Source of the DNA: Deltaproteobacteria bacterium
Lineage (GTDB): Bacteria; Myxococcota_A; UBA796; GCA-2862545
DNA: 64,000 nt
Reading direction: 5' to 3'
Assembly: GCA_006226595.1 (NCBI GenBank)
Contig: SBGP01000104.1
Location: 1-64,000 of the forward strand
Part shown: positions 41,954 through 50,884 of the stretch, in pieces
How positions within the stretch are numbered: the stretch's first letter is position 1
How the letters are laid out: each line of letters starts with the position of its first letter
Made by a program: the position numbers and the translations under genes
The notes under the pieces: model-generated
Told to the model about the DNA's origin: nothing
Databases searched by the model: none
Seen by the model: the letters and a program-made list of their open reading frames with translations, nothing else

Positions 41954-41967
41954 TAGAACACGTTCTA
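41954..41967. promoter_or_regulatory. KstR-like operator, proximal copy
   Basis: TAGAACACGTTCTA, a second 14-bp palindrome (one central mismatch pair from perfect), 13 bp before the oxygenase ATG and immediately before its GGAG. Bound repressor would cover the promoter or the ribosome-binding region. Confidence 0.7.
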
Positions 41968-41980
41968 CTTGGAGCCCCCC

Positions 41981-42925
41981 ATGGCCGAGCTCACCGGCTT
42001 TCCCCGCGGCTGGTTCGTCGTCGCCTGGTCCCACGAGCTGCCCGCCGGCGGCGTGAAGCCGCTGAAGTACTTCGGCAAGGACCTCGTGCTGTTCCGCACC
42101 GCGAGCGGCGAGGCGAAGATCCTCGACGCCTTCTGCCCTCACCTCGGCGCCCACCTCGGCTACGGCGGCAGCGTCAGTGGCGAGTCCATCGTGTGCCCCT
42201 TCCACGCGTGGGAGTTCAACGGCGAAGGCGAGTGCACCGCCATCCCCTACGCGAAGAAGATCCCGAAGAAGGCGAAGATGGCGTGCTGGCCGGTCACCGA
42301 GAAGAACGGGGTGATCTTCGTGTGGCACGACCGGGACGGCGGCGGCCCGACCTGGGAGGTCCCCGCGATCGAGGGCCATGGCAGCGAGGAGTGGACCGCG
42401 TGGTTCCCGAACATCCTCGAGGGCGTGAAGACGCACCCGCGTGAGATCGTCGAGAACGTCGCCGACAGCGCGCACTTCCCGATCGTGCACCGCACCGAGG
42501 TCGAGTCCTTCGAGAACATCTACGAGGACCACAAGGCCACCCAGCACACCGTGGGCACCGCGGAGCCTCCGCAGGGCGGCGTCGACCACTTCGACATCGT
42601 CGCGACCTACCACGGTCCCGCCTTCCAGATCAGCGACATGAAGGGCTACCTGCACAGCAAGCTGCTGCTCGCGCACACGCCCATCGACGAGGGGCACCTC
42701 GACCTGCGCTTCGCGGTGATGCTCGAGAAGAAGGGCCCGAAGACCGAGTCCTTCGCGAAGTTCTACGTGGACAACCTGCGGCTCGGCTTCCACGAGGACA
42801 TCCAGATCTGGGAGCACAAGGTGTACCGGGACGTGCCGCGACTGGTCGACGGGGACGGCCCGATCGGCAAGCTGCGTCGCTGGTACAGCCAGTTCTACAA
42901 GTCCGCCGAGGAGACGGGCGCATGA
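41981..42925 (+). CDS. Rieske non-heme iron oxygenase, KshA-like (steroid 9-alpha-hydroxylase type)
   Basis: 314 residues. The N-terminal GFPRGWFVVAWSHELPAGGV and PLKYFGKDLVLFR are typical of KshA, the oxygenase of 3-ketosteroid 9-alpha-hydroxylase. Rieske ligands are in DAFCPHLGAHLG (C-x-H) and VCPFHAWEF (C-x2-H). The mononuclear iron site is in ENVADSAHFPIVH. It is shorter than mycobacterial KshA (about 380) at the C-terminus. The ATG follows GGAG; the frame opens at a TTG four codons earlier. Two KstR-like palindromes precede it and it overlaps a KstD-like dehydrogenase gene, which supports a steroid role. The reductase partner is not in the window. Confidence 0.82.
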   Translation: MAELTGFPRGWFVVAWSHELPAGGVKPLKYFGKDLVLFRTASGEAKILDAFCPHLGAHLGYGGSVSGESIVCPFHAWEFNGEGECTAIPYAKKIPKKAKMACWPVTEKNGVIFVWHDRDGGGPTWEVPAIEGHGSEEWTAWFPNILEGVKTHPREIVENVADSAHFPIVHRTEVESFENIYEDHKATQHTVGTAEPPQGGVDHFDIVATYHGPAFQISDMKGYLHSKLLLAHTPIDEGHLDLRFAVMLEKKGPKTESFAKFYVDNLRLGFHEDIQIWEHKVYRDVPRLVDGDGPIGKLRRWYSQFYKSAEETGA

Positions 42926-44553
42926 GCTGGGACCACGAGGTCGACTTCGTCTCGATCGGCTCCGGACTGGGCGGGGTCACCGCGGCGATTCACGTCGCGG
43001 AGCTCGGCGGCAGCGCGCTGATCCTCGAGAAGGCCCCCAAGCTCGGCGGGGTGTGCGCCTACTCGGGTGGCGAGGTGTTCGTGTGCATGAACCACCTCAT
43101 GCAGGACAGCGACGCGCCCGACAACGAGTCCGACGCCCGCGCCTACCTGGACTTCCTGGCCGGCGGCTACGCGGACAAGGCGATGGCCGGCAAGCTGTTC
43201 GAGCTCGGCCCGTACGTGGCGAAGTGGGTCGCGGACCGCGGCGTGAAGTGGCGCATCATCAGCGACTTCCCCGACTACCACTACCCGCACGCGCCGGGCA
43301 CCGTGGCCAAGGGCCGCTACCTGGAGCCGGAGCTGTTCGAGGGCGCTCAGCTCGGCGAGTGGCAGAAGAAGTCGTACACCACGCCGCACATGCCGCCGGG
43401 CATCACCCACGACGAGCTCTTCGCCTGGGGCGGGCTCGCGGCGATGCCTCGCTGGGACTTCGCGACCATGGGCGGGCGCATCGCCAAGGACATCCGCGGC
43501 ATGGGCCCCGCGATGATGGGCTGGTTCCTCAAGGCCGCCTTCGACCGCGGCGTGCAGGCGATGGTGAGCACCCCCGCCACCAAGCTGATCCATGAGGACG
43601 GCAAGGTCGTCGGCGTGGAGGCCGAGCGCGAGGGCCAGACCATCCGCATCCGGGCGCGCAAGGGCGTGCTCGTGGCGTGCGGCGGCTACGACTGGAACGA
43701 GGAGATGGCCCGCCACTTCGAGGGATTGCCCGAGTGGGGCTCGATGACGCAGCCGTACCTCGAGGGCGACAACCTCGTGCTCGGCGGCGAGATCGGCGCG
43801 GCGCTGGCCGGGGTGCCCTCGTACAACCTGGGCATGTTCTTCGGCTACCAGGTGCCGGGCGAGAAGGCCGACGGCAAGCCCATGTGGCGGGCGAGCTGGG
43901 AGGGCGGCTACCCGCACGCCATCTGGGTGAACAAGGAGGGCAAGCGCTTCGCGGACGAGTCCTTCTACCGGAACTACCTGCCGCGCTGTCACGACTGGGA
44001 CGGCGAAGCGCAGGAGCACCCGAACTACCCGCCGTACCTGATCCTCGATCAAAACTACCGGGACAAGTACGCGTTCTGCAGCTTCATGCCGGGTGTCGAG
44101 GCGCCCGAGGCCCTGCTCAAGAAGGCGGACACGCCGGCCGAGCTCGCCGAGAAGCTGGGCATCGATCCCGAGGGTCTGACCGCGACCATCGAGCGGTTCA
44201 ACGAGTTCGCGCACGGTGATGTCGACCCGGACTTCGGGCGCGGACGCTATCCGTGGGCGGCGTGCATGGTCGGCGACCGCAGCCGTGCGAACCAGAACCT
44301 CGGCCCGCTCGACAAGCCGCCGTACTACGGCGTGAAGCTCACCGCCGTGGGTGTCGGCGTGAACGCGGTGGGGCTCAAGACCAACCTCGACGCGCAGGTG
44401 ATGCACGTCCGCGGGCGGCCGATCGACGGGCTGTACGCGGCGGGCAACAGTGCCGCGCTGCTCGACATCGGTGCCGGCTACCAGAGCGGGTTGAGCAACC
44501 TGCGCGGCATGGTGTGGGGCTGGGTCGCGGCGAAGCACGCGATGGGTGGCTGA
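42922..44553 (+). CDS. FAD-dependent 3-ketosteroid dehydrogenase-like flavoprotein (KstD-like)
   Basis: 543 residues. N-terminal FAD-binding motif VDFVSIGSGLGGVTAAIHV (~8-26), ILEKAPKLGGVCAYSGG as the second FAD contact, GVLVACGGYDWN mid-protein and NSAALLDIGAGYQSGLSNL (~505-523) near the end. Layout and length match 3-ketosteroid-delta-1-dehydrogenases and related fumarate-reductase-like flavoproteins. The ATG overlaps the oxygenase stop (ATGA). With KshA this would open ring B of 3-ketosteroids. Other delta-4 or delta-1 steroid dehydrogenases share the fold, so the exact bond is open. Confidence 0.82.
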   Translation: MSWDHEVDFVSIGSGLGGVTAAIHVAELGGSALILEKAPKLGGVCAYSGGEVFVCMNHLMQDSDAPDNESDARAYLDFLAGGYADKAMAGKLFELGPYVAKWVADRGVKWRIISDFPDYHYPHAPGTVAKGRYLEPELFEGAQLGEWQKKSYTTPHMPPGITHDELFAWGGLAAMPRWDFATMGGRIAKDIRGMGPAMMGWFLKAAFDRGVQAMVSTPATKLIHEDGKVVGVEAEREGQTIRIRARKGVLVACGGYDWNEEMARHFEGLPEWGSMTQPYLEGDNLVLGGEIGAALAGVPSYNLGMFFGYQVPGEKADGKPMWRASWEGGYPHAIWVNKEGKRFADESFYRNYLPRCHDWDGEAQEHPNYPPYLILDQNYRDKYAFCSFMPGVEAPEALLKKADTPAELAEKLGIDPEGLTATIERFNEFAHGDVDPDFGRGRYPWAACMVGDRSRANQNLGPLDKPPYYGVKLTAVGVGVNAVGLKTNLDAQVMHVRGRPIDGLYAAGNSAALLDIGAGYQSGLSNLRGMVWGWVAAKHAMGG

Positions 44554-47500
44554 TCAACCTCCAGGCGGACAGATCCGCCACAGCGAAGAAACCGTACCCA
44601 GCGCCTCGCCCTCTGCATCCTCCCGGTCCGAGGCCGCGGAAACGTACGCTCCCCCCAGCCCGTCGGAATGAAGGGCCGCCGCGAAGTCGTCCAGGGGCGT
44701 GCCAAGCTGCATGGTCCACTCGTGTGCGCCAGCCGTGGAGTAATGAGTGAGAAATACATCCCGCCCCCCCAAAGCTTCGCCCGCCGCCATCTCGCCACGC
44801 GTATAGCCGAGGATCAGGAAACCACTGTCGTCCGCGGCGGTCGCAATGGCGCGGTCCTCGGACGAAGTCCCGAACTGGCGGGTCCACAGCTTCGTGCCAT
44901 CGGCATCGAAGACGGAGATGAAACCATCCACGTTCCCGAAGGCCTGCTGGAAATCGAGACTCGCCGAGGTGCCTCCCACGACCGCGACGTTACCCGATGA
45001 GTCCACCGTCACGCCGTAGGCAACATCCTCAGCGGTAGTACCAAACTGTCGGGCCCACACCTGGCCTCCGGACTCGTCGAATCGAGTCAAGAAGACGTCG
45101 GTCCCGCCAGCGGACGGCGCAGCAAGATCACCCCGCGTCCCACCAGTAACGACCACGCCGCCGGCATCGACACTCGCAATGGCATACGCCTCATCGCTCT
45201 GCGCGGTCCCGAACTGGGACACCCAGGTCTCGCCTCCGGATGGGTCCATGCGCAGGACGAAGCCATCAACCCCGCCGAGGGGTGTGCCCCAGCTACCGGA
45301 GGTCGTCCCCGCCAGGTAAGCACCACCGACACCATCCGGTACAGCACCAGCCGCGTAGTCACTGGACGATGTGCCGAAGAGTTTGGTCCACGTGCTCCTC
45401 CCCTGCAGGTCATGGGCCGCGACGAAGACGTCGCCACCACCCAGTACCGGCTGCCCATCCATCGGTCCGGAAGTGTAGCCCACCAAGAAGTAGGTGTTCG
45501 TACCCACGACGACTGCAGAACCGCTATCGTTCTCCAGAGTGCCGTGCTGGGTGGACCAGACTCGCTCGCCACCGAGGGAGTACAGCGACAGGACGGCGTC
45601 GTAGGCGCCGGCCGAGTACTCGCCCGGGGCATACGAAGTGACATCCTCGGCCACCAGGATCCCCTGCTCATCCAACGCCATGCCCCAAGCGCCGCGATCC
45701 GTCGCCGCGGCAAGCGCGCGAGTCCACTGCTCGTCGCCCTGGGCGTTGAAGGCCACCAACAGCCCATCACCGCGCTGTGGCTGTTGGTTGTTTGGAGTGC
45801 GCTGGAAGCCGCCGACGACCACTTCACCAGCCACGGTCACCGCCACGTCCCGCCCCTCGTCGACCTCGAGTCCACCCACCTGGCGAATCCAATCGAGCTC
45901 CCCATCAGAGGTCAGTGCTGCCAGAACGAGATCTGTGTGAACATCCGCGATGGTCTGTCCCCAGGAACCCGTGGTCGTGCCCGTCACGTAGATCTCCCCT
46001 GCGTCACCCAGGGCCATGCCGGCCGACCGCTCGTCCATCGGCGTGCCAGCGAGACGTGTCCACTCTCTCGACGAAGCGCCGAACTTGGTCACAAAGAGGT
46101 CCCAACCGCCGGATGACGTCTCGCCGTGAAGATCCCCATTAGTACTTCCGAGAACCAGGAGAGACCCGTCGGCTGCCTCGACGACTGCGGTCGCCGATTC
46201 AGCGCCACTCGAGCCAAACTGTTCGGTTCGAGTCACCACCCCGTCGCGCGACAGCACCACGAGGAAGGCATCACCGCCCTCTGCGGACGTGGCACCTTCC
46301 AGCGCTCCAGAGCCACCCACGTAGCCAACGGCCGCCACGGACCCATCCGCGAGCAGGGCAAGCCCAGCGACGGACACCGGATCATCGGCCACGCCAAACT
46401 GGTGTGTCCAAGCCACCCCACCATCGGCCTCCAGGGCTACGACGAATCCGTCCCAGTCCACAGATGTTGGGCTGCTGATGCCGTCCAGGGCGCCCGACGT
46501 GTAGCCTCCGACGAACACTCGTCCGGCATCCTCTACGGCGATCGCCCGGGCAACGTCAGTCGCTGCTGATCCGAGCTGGGTGGTCCAGGCAACAGCCCCA
46601 GACTCATCGAGCTTGCTCACGAAGATGTCTGTCTCGCCGGCGCTGACGTTACCGTCGAGACCCGCCGCCGTATATCCGGCGACATAGACGGATCCGTCCG
46701 AGTCCGAAGTCACGGCAAGCCCCCCGTCCGCCACCTCGGTCCCCCACTGATGGGTCCACAGCAATCCGCCGTCGTCATCGAAGCGACTGACGAACGCATC
46801 CCGATCGAGCCCCTCCGAGGGTGCCAAGGGACCCCGAGCAGAGCCGGTGGCGAATCCACCCGCTGACGGGTGCGGGGCGACCCCAAAGACCAGGATCTCT
46901 GCCAGGGCAGCGTCGCTTAGCTGCCAACCACAGGCACACCCACTGCTGCACGCACTCATGGTTCCGTCATTCGTTCCGTCGTCGCACTCCTCGCCTCCGT
47001 CGGTGTCCACAGCGGCATCGCCACAGAATGCGGCCACCGTGCAATTCGGCTCACATCCATCGTAGGAGCCATCATTCACGCCGTCGTCGCACTCTTCTCC
47101 ATGGACGTCGTCGACGATCGCATCACCGCAATACGGCGCAAGCGTACAGTCACCCTCGCAGCCGCCGTACGCACCATCGTTCCGGCCGTCGTCGCAATCC
47201 TCACCCTCCGAGAGATCAGGAGTCCCGTCGCCGCAGTACCTCGCGCTCACACAGCCCGGTGCGCAGCCGCCTTCCTCGCCGTAGACAGCGTCGTTCACAC
47301 CGTCGTCGCAATCCTCACCGTCGACCTCGTCTACGTCACCGTCGCCACAGTTGGTGCATTCATCCGTGACGAATGAACAGGACGAACATGTGAGCTGGCC
47401 TCCATAGAAGCCCTGGGTCTCGCAGTTCTCACCCGCGAGGTCCGTCCCGTCGCAGACCTCGATACCTTCGACGCGGTTGTCGCCACATACCGAGGAATCC

Positions 47501-47577
47501 TCCACCTCGGTGGTCGGATTCCAGCCGAGCAGGCAACCCGAAAGGAGGCAGGTCGGAAGAAGTCGAACAAACCGCAC
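44554..47577 (-). CDS. Surface lipoprotein with DUF4215 Cys-rich repeats and SBBP-like propeller
   Basis: 1007 residues from the GTG at 47575-47577 (GGGAGG five bases upstream). The signal ends in the lipobox LLSGC (~15). Residues ~30-210 hold four to five Cys-rich DUF4215-type repeats (CGDG..D..EGEDCDDG..NDG), a myxobacterial hallmark. The rest (~220-1000) is a run of ~50-residue beta units with the motif YVAGYTAAGLDG...D.FV..LDESG...WT.QFG, as in SBBP-type propeller proteins. The function is unknown, probably adhesive or surface binding. The stop is adjacent to the stop of the convergent KstD-like gene. The start overlaps the upstream gene stop (TAGTG). Confidence 0.87.
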   Translation of the reverse strand: MRFVRLLPTCLLSGCLLGWNPTTEVEDSSVCGDNRVEGIEVCDGTDLAGENCETQGFYGGQLTCSSCSFVTDECTNCGDGDVDEVDGEDCDDGVNDAVYGEEGGCAPGCVSARYCGDGTPDLSEGEDCDDGRNDGAYGGCEGDCTLAPYCGDAIVDDVHGEECDDGVNDGSYDGCEPNCTVAAFCGDAAVDTDGGEECDDGTNDGTMSACSSGCACGWQLSDAALAEILVFGVAPHPSAGGFATGSARGPLAPSEGLDRDAFVSRFDDDGGLLWTHQWGTEVADGGLAVTSDSDGSVYVAGYTAAGLDGNVSAGETDIFVSKLDESGAVAWTTQLGSAATDVARAIAVEDAGRVFVGGYTSGALDGISSPTSVDWDGFVVALEADGGVAWTHQFGVADDPVSVAGLALLADGSVAAVGYVGGSGALEGATSAEGGDAFLVVLSRDGVVTRTEQFGSSGAESATAVVEAADGSLLVLGSTNGDLHGETSSGGWDLFVTKFGASSREWTRLAGTPMDERSAGMALGDAGEIYVTGTTTGSWGQTIADVHTDLVLAALTSDGELDWIRQVGGLEVDEGRDVAVTVAGEVVVGGFQRTPNNQQPQRGDGLLVAFNAQGDEQWTRALAAATDRGAWGMALDEQGILVAEDVTSYAPGEYSAGAYDAVLSLYSLGGERVWSTQHGTLENDSGSAVVVGTNTYFLVGYTSGPMDGQPVLGGGDVFVAAHDLQGRSTWTKLFGTSSSDYAAGAVPDGVGGAYLAGTTSGSWGTPLGGVDGFVLRMDPSGGETWVSQFGTAQSDEAYAIASVDAGGVVVTGGTRGDLAAPSAGGTDVFLTRFDESGGQVWARQFGTTAEDVAYGVTVDSSGNVAVVGGTSASLDFQQAFGNVDGFISVFDADGTKLWTRQFGTSSEDRAIATAADDSGFLILGYTRGEMAAGEALGGRDVFLTHYSTAGAHEWTMQLGTPLDDFAAALHSDGLGGAYVSAASDREDAEGEALGTVSSLWRICPPGG

Positions 47578-48371
47578 TAGAACCTCCCAGAGATGGTGAC
47601 CTGAGCCGTCGGTGCGGGTCGAGCCACATGCACGACCGCAAGCCCAGAGCCCACACCGGCAAGCGCCCATCCACCGACGTTGAGCGCCTTCAGCGTCCCA
47701 ACCTTGGCTGCGCTCGGCGCCTCAGCGTTGACCGCCATCGCCCAGCTCGTCACCGCAGTAGCCGCTCCTGCGACTCCGAGCGCCAGGCCGGTCACTGGAA
47801 GTGCCGGACTCCTCCGGCGTTTGACCTCCGCGGACTCCGCAACCGGGGCGACCCAGTTGCTCGGAAACGGCGCATCCTCAAGGTACCGCGTTTCCCAGCG
47901 ACCGGCCGCGTATGCTTGGACCAGGTGGGGGCCTGCGAGCTCACCAGGCTGCACCGCCTCGACTTGCCGCCCGTCGAGAAAGAAGATGCCATCTCTCGCG
48001 ACTGGCACCAGATACGTCGGATCCTCGATGGGAAGGGGGTACTCCCGAATTTCCTTGGGACCAACATCATGGGCCACGCCAGGATCCGCCAACAGGGCCG
48101 AAGTCAGCGGTGCGCGCCAGTCGCGGCCAAGAGCGGACTCGACGAGCGCCTGAGTCACGAGCAAACGCGCCCAGGTCTTGGCATCGACAGGCTCACTTAG
48201 GCACTCGGCCGAGGCTCGGATCTCAGCCATGACTCGGCCATGTGCCACCATGTCGTCCTGATCGATCGCAGCGTCGGCCTCCGAAGCCAGCCGCCGAAGC
48301 GCCTCGACGTCAAAGCTCTGCTCACACGGCGCAGCGACTGCTGAGGCGAGAAGGAACAGCAACACCCACAT
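47577..48371 (-). CDS. Uncharacterised exported protein
   Basis: 264 residues from the ATG at 48369-48371, which starts a signal peptide (MWVLLFLLASAVAAPC). The central part contains GIFFLDGRQVEAV and a Pro/Tyr-rich segment. A late pair of hydrophobic stretches (~180-205 and ~220-245, Ala/Gly-rich) may anchor it. The overall layout resembles lipoprotein-like proteins that accompany myxobacterial surface propeller proteins. No family recognised. The stop overlaps the GTG of the propeller lipoprotein, so the two are likely expressed together. Confidence 0.78.
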   Translation of the reverse strand: MWVLLFLLASAVAAPCEQSFDVEALRRLASEADAAIDQDDMVAHGRVMAEIRASAECLSEPVDAKTWARLLVTQALVESALGRDWRAPLTSALLADPGVAHDVGPKEIREYPLPIEDPTYLVPVARDGIFFLDGRQVEAVQPGELAGPHLVQAYAAGRWETRYLEDAPFPSNWVAPVAESAEVKRRRSPALPVTGLALGVAGAATAVTSWAMAVNAEAPSAAKVGTLKALNVGGWALAGVGSGLAVVHVARPAPTAQVTISGRF

Positions 48372-48437
48372 CGGAAACTCTCTGAAGATGCGCTCCACGG
48401 TACCCGGTCTCCCAACCAGGCACAACCCGATGGGCGG

Positions 48438-49334
48438 CTAGGACCCGGGCGACACGCCGAGCGCGACGATGAGGTCGCTGTGGCTCTCCCAGGTCAGCGG
48501 CTCGACCGTGCCTCCCTGCGGCAGCACGAGCACGACGGCCTCGGCGAGCGCCTGGTAGCCGTCGGCGTAGTACACGACGGTCGCGTCGCGGGCCTTCTTT
48601 GCAGGCTGCATGCGCTGGAAGTGCAGCCCCGCCTTGCTGCGCAGCACACCCGAGGCCTGGGTGGTGACGCGCTCGTCGACCGAGGCGTGCGCCATGACCG
48701 TGACCAGGGTGGTGTCGAGGACGACCGGGTGCACGCTGGGCGGCACGGGTCCGCGCATGTGCCAGCCGCCCTTGTCCTCGAAGAACAGCGCCATCCAGCG
48801 ATGGGAGGGCGCCCAGCTCACGCTCACGACGCGGTCTCGGCCAAATGCGGAGGTCAGCGCCGGGTCGAGGGTGGCGGTCCACGTCTCCCCGCCGCGCGAC
48901 AAGGTCGCGGTCAGCGCGCTCGCTTCTCCGGTGATGGTCCAGCCCGTCTCGGTGGGGTCGGTGGGCGTATCGGTGGTGTCGATGGCGAGGGTGCGCCCGT
49001 CCACGGTCTTCGCGGAAGAACCGGGTCGGGTGACGTGGGCTTTGGTCCACGCGGCGAGCTCGGCGGGCTTGCCGAAGTGCTCGGCCCCGAAGGCCTTCGC
49101 GTCCGCGGCGTTCCGCACGTAGCAGGTCGACGGAGACTCCCCAGGCGAGTGCACGCAGGTGAGCGGGTACTTGCCGCTGATCGGCTCGCTCTCCTCCTCG
49201 TCCTCGGGGTCTCCGGTGTACTCCTCGTAGCTGTGGGTGCCCTCGAACACGACGGCGCCGAGGTCGGTCCAGCCGACGACCTTGTCGAGGCCCGCGTCAG
49301 CGGAGAGGGCGGTGGCGACGAGCCAGAGCAGCAT
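48438..49334 (-). CDS. Exported protein with LytR_C-like domain
   Basis: 298 residues. Short signal (MLLWLVATALSADA); the ATG has GGAGG four bases upstream. The first two thirds are beta-rich and unassigned, with a Glu/Asp-rich loop (GDPEDEEESEPISG). The last ~60 residues (LHFQRMQPAKKARDATVVYYADGYQALAEAVVL then LTWESHSDLIVALG) resemble the LytR_C domain found at the end of cell-envelope proteins. Domain assignment is moderate. Confidence 0.75.
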   Translation of the reverse strand: MLLWLVATALSADAGLDKVVGWTDLGAVVFEGTHSYEEYTGDPEDEEESEPISGKYPLTCVHSPGESPSTCYVRNAADAKAFGAEHFGKPAELAAWTKAHVTRPGSSAKTVDGRTLAIDTTDTPTDPTETGWTITGEASALTATLSRGGETWTATLDPALTSAFGRDRVVSVSWAPSHRWMALFFEDKGGWHMRGPVPPSVHPVVLDTTLVTVMAHASVDERVTTQASGVLRSKAGLHFQRMQPAKKARDATVVYYADGYQALAEAVVLVLPQGGTVEPLTWESHSDLIVALGVSPGS

Positions 49335-49395
49335 GAAACCTCCGGCCGAGAGTGTCGCACGAGCCCGCGGGAAAGTGCCCCGCGAACGCCCGGAG

Positions 49396-50565
49396 CTAGC
49401 CCATCAGCGCTTCGACCACCGCGGCCCAGCCCTCGGCCATGCCGGTGAGTTCGTAGCCGCCGCCGCCGAGCACGAGCAGGCGTCCCTCGGCGTGCTCCTC
49501 GGCGAGGGCCTTCACGCGGCGCGCGATCTCCCCGAACACCGCCGGGGTCAGATCCTGGCGGGACATGGGGTCCCCGGCGAGCCCGTCGACACCGGCCTCG
49601 AACACGATGAACGAGGGCTTCGCCTCACGCACGAAGGCCTCGAGCCGCTCCCAGGCCGCAAGGTAGCGCGCATCGTCCATGCCGTGGCCGACGGCGAGCG
49701 CGCGCTTGGTCCCGACCGCGGCGCCCTCGCCGATGTGGCCGGTCTCGCGAACCTCGCCCGCCGGGACCCGCGGACCCTCGTGGAGGTCGGCGATGACCAC
49801 GCGGGGATGCGCGGCGAAGGCCTCGTACACGCCGTCCCCGTGGTGGATGTCGACGTCGATGTACGCGACGGTGCCCTCCACGGCGCGCAACGCCATCTCC
49901 AGCGCCAGGCCGGGGTCGTTGTACAGGCAGTACATGCGCGCTTCCTGGCGATGCGCGTGGTGGAAGCCGGCGATGGGCACGAAGGCGGTCTTCACGTCGC
50001 CCCGAGCGAGACGCCGGGTGGCGTCGATCACCGCCCCGCACACGTGCCGCGCGGCGCGCTCGACGTGGGCCCGAGCGAAGGTCGGACCACCGAGGGTCGC
50101 CGCTGGATCGGCGAGGAACGCGGCACCGGCGTCGGTGAGGCGCACCGCGTTGGCGATGGCGTCGTACTCGACCAGGCCCTCGCTCTCGAGGAAGGGCGCG
50201 AAGGCGGCGAGGGTCGCGTCGAGGGCATCGAGCACGGGCTCGAGGGCGATCTCGGGCACCCACTCACCCCGGACCTCGGCGATGCCGCGGAGCAGCTCCC
50301 GAGAGCGGGCGCACACGATGTCGGGGGCCCGGTCCAGGCTGCCCCGGTTCTCGGCACAGCGCCGAGTGACCTCCGCGACGTAGTCCCGGTCGTGGAAGGT
50401 CGCGAGCTCCTCGTCGGTGGCCGGGGGCGCCTCCGCCCAGGACACGGCCAGACCGCGTCCTTCGAGCTGCCCGAGGAAGGCCTCGAGCCGAGCGCCCGGC
50501 TGGTACCAGGGCTTCTCTTCGTAACCGTAGTCTCCGAGCTCTCGTCCTGCGTACACCGTCAGCAT
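49396..50565 (-). CDS. Histone-deacetylase family protein (AcuC-like)
   Basis: 389 residues. Class I/II HDAC features are visible: GFHHAHR (usual GHHA) and the zinc-binding AYIDVDIHHGDGVYEAF (~233-249), ADLHEG, GVDGLAGDP with the second metal Asp, and GGGGYELTGMA near the end. The extra ~60 residues around 90-160 (RELLRGIAEVRGEWVPEIAL onward) are an insertion compared with short bacterial AcuC proteins. Such enzymes deacetylate proteins, polyamines or small amides. It has its own start with an AGGAG-like site. Confidence 0.87.
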   Translation of the reverse strand: MLTVYAGRELGDYGYEEKPWYQPGARLEAFLGQLEGRGLAVSWAEAPPATDEELATFHDRDYVAEVTRRCAENRGSLDRAPDIVCARSRELLRGIAEVRGEWVPEIALEPVLDALDATLAAFAPFLESEGLVEYDAIANAVRLTDAGAAFLADPAATLGGPTFARAHVERAARHVCGAVIDATRRLARGDVKTAFVPIAGFHHAHRQEARMYCLYNDPGLALEMALRAVEGTVAYIDVDIHHGDGVYEAFAAHPRVVIADLHEGPRVPAGEVRETGHIGEGAAVGTKRALAVGHGMDDARYLAAWERLEAFVREAKPSFIVFEAGVDGLAGDPMSRQDLTPAVFGEIARRVKALAEEHAEGRLLVLGGGGYELTGMAEGWAAVVEALMG

Positions 50566-50634
50566 CGCTACCTCGCACTCCTGAGGTGTCGGCAGCGGCC
50601 AAGCGGTTCACGAAAAAGTGCATCTCGCTTCGGG

Positions 50635-50814
50635 TCTGACGCCTGAGCTGGGTCTGACCCCGAGGGCGGCTCTGACCCCGGCGGAGGGTCTGACCCTGGC
50701 GGAGGGTCTGACCCCGGCGGAGGGTCTGACCCCGAGGGCGGCTCTGACCCCAGGGGCGGCTCTGACCCCCAAGAGGGGTCTGACCCCTCAGGGGGGTCTG
50801 ACCCCGTTTCAGGC
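50635..50814. repeat. Ten-unit 18-bp tandem repeat
   Basis: Ten units, each starting TCTGAC at exactly 18-base steps (50635, 50653, 50671 and so on to 50797). The commonest unit is GGTCTGACCCCGGCGGAG. Most units contain the imperfect dyad GGGTC-T-GACCC. It fills most of the 319-bp gap between the deacetylase and the histidine-kinase-like gene. Both strands stay open because 18 is a multiple of three (plus GLTPAE, minus SDPPPG), but I see no ribosome-binding site or conserved protein, so I treat it as non-coding. A chi-like or REP-like role, transcription stop or protein array is possible. Confidence 0.9.
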
Positions 50815-50884
50815 CGTTCCCATCGAAGGGTTCGCCACATCGACGCCTCCCGGCGGGATGCGCCGCTCACCTCACCGGACTACG

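Noticed and set aside
41924-41967. LexA-type SOS boxes
   Set aside because: The half-sites AGAAC/GTTCT are separated by two bases, not four, and the downstream genes are steroid-type oxidoreductases; the KstR consensus fits better.
50635-50814. CRISPR array
   Set aside because: Units are only 18 bp and contiguous with no unique spacers.
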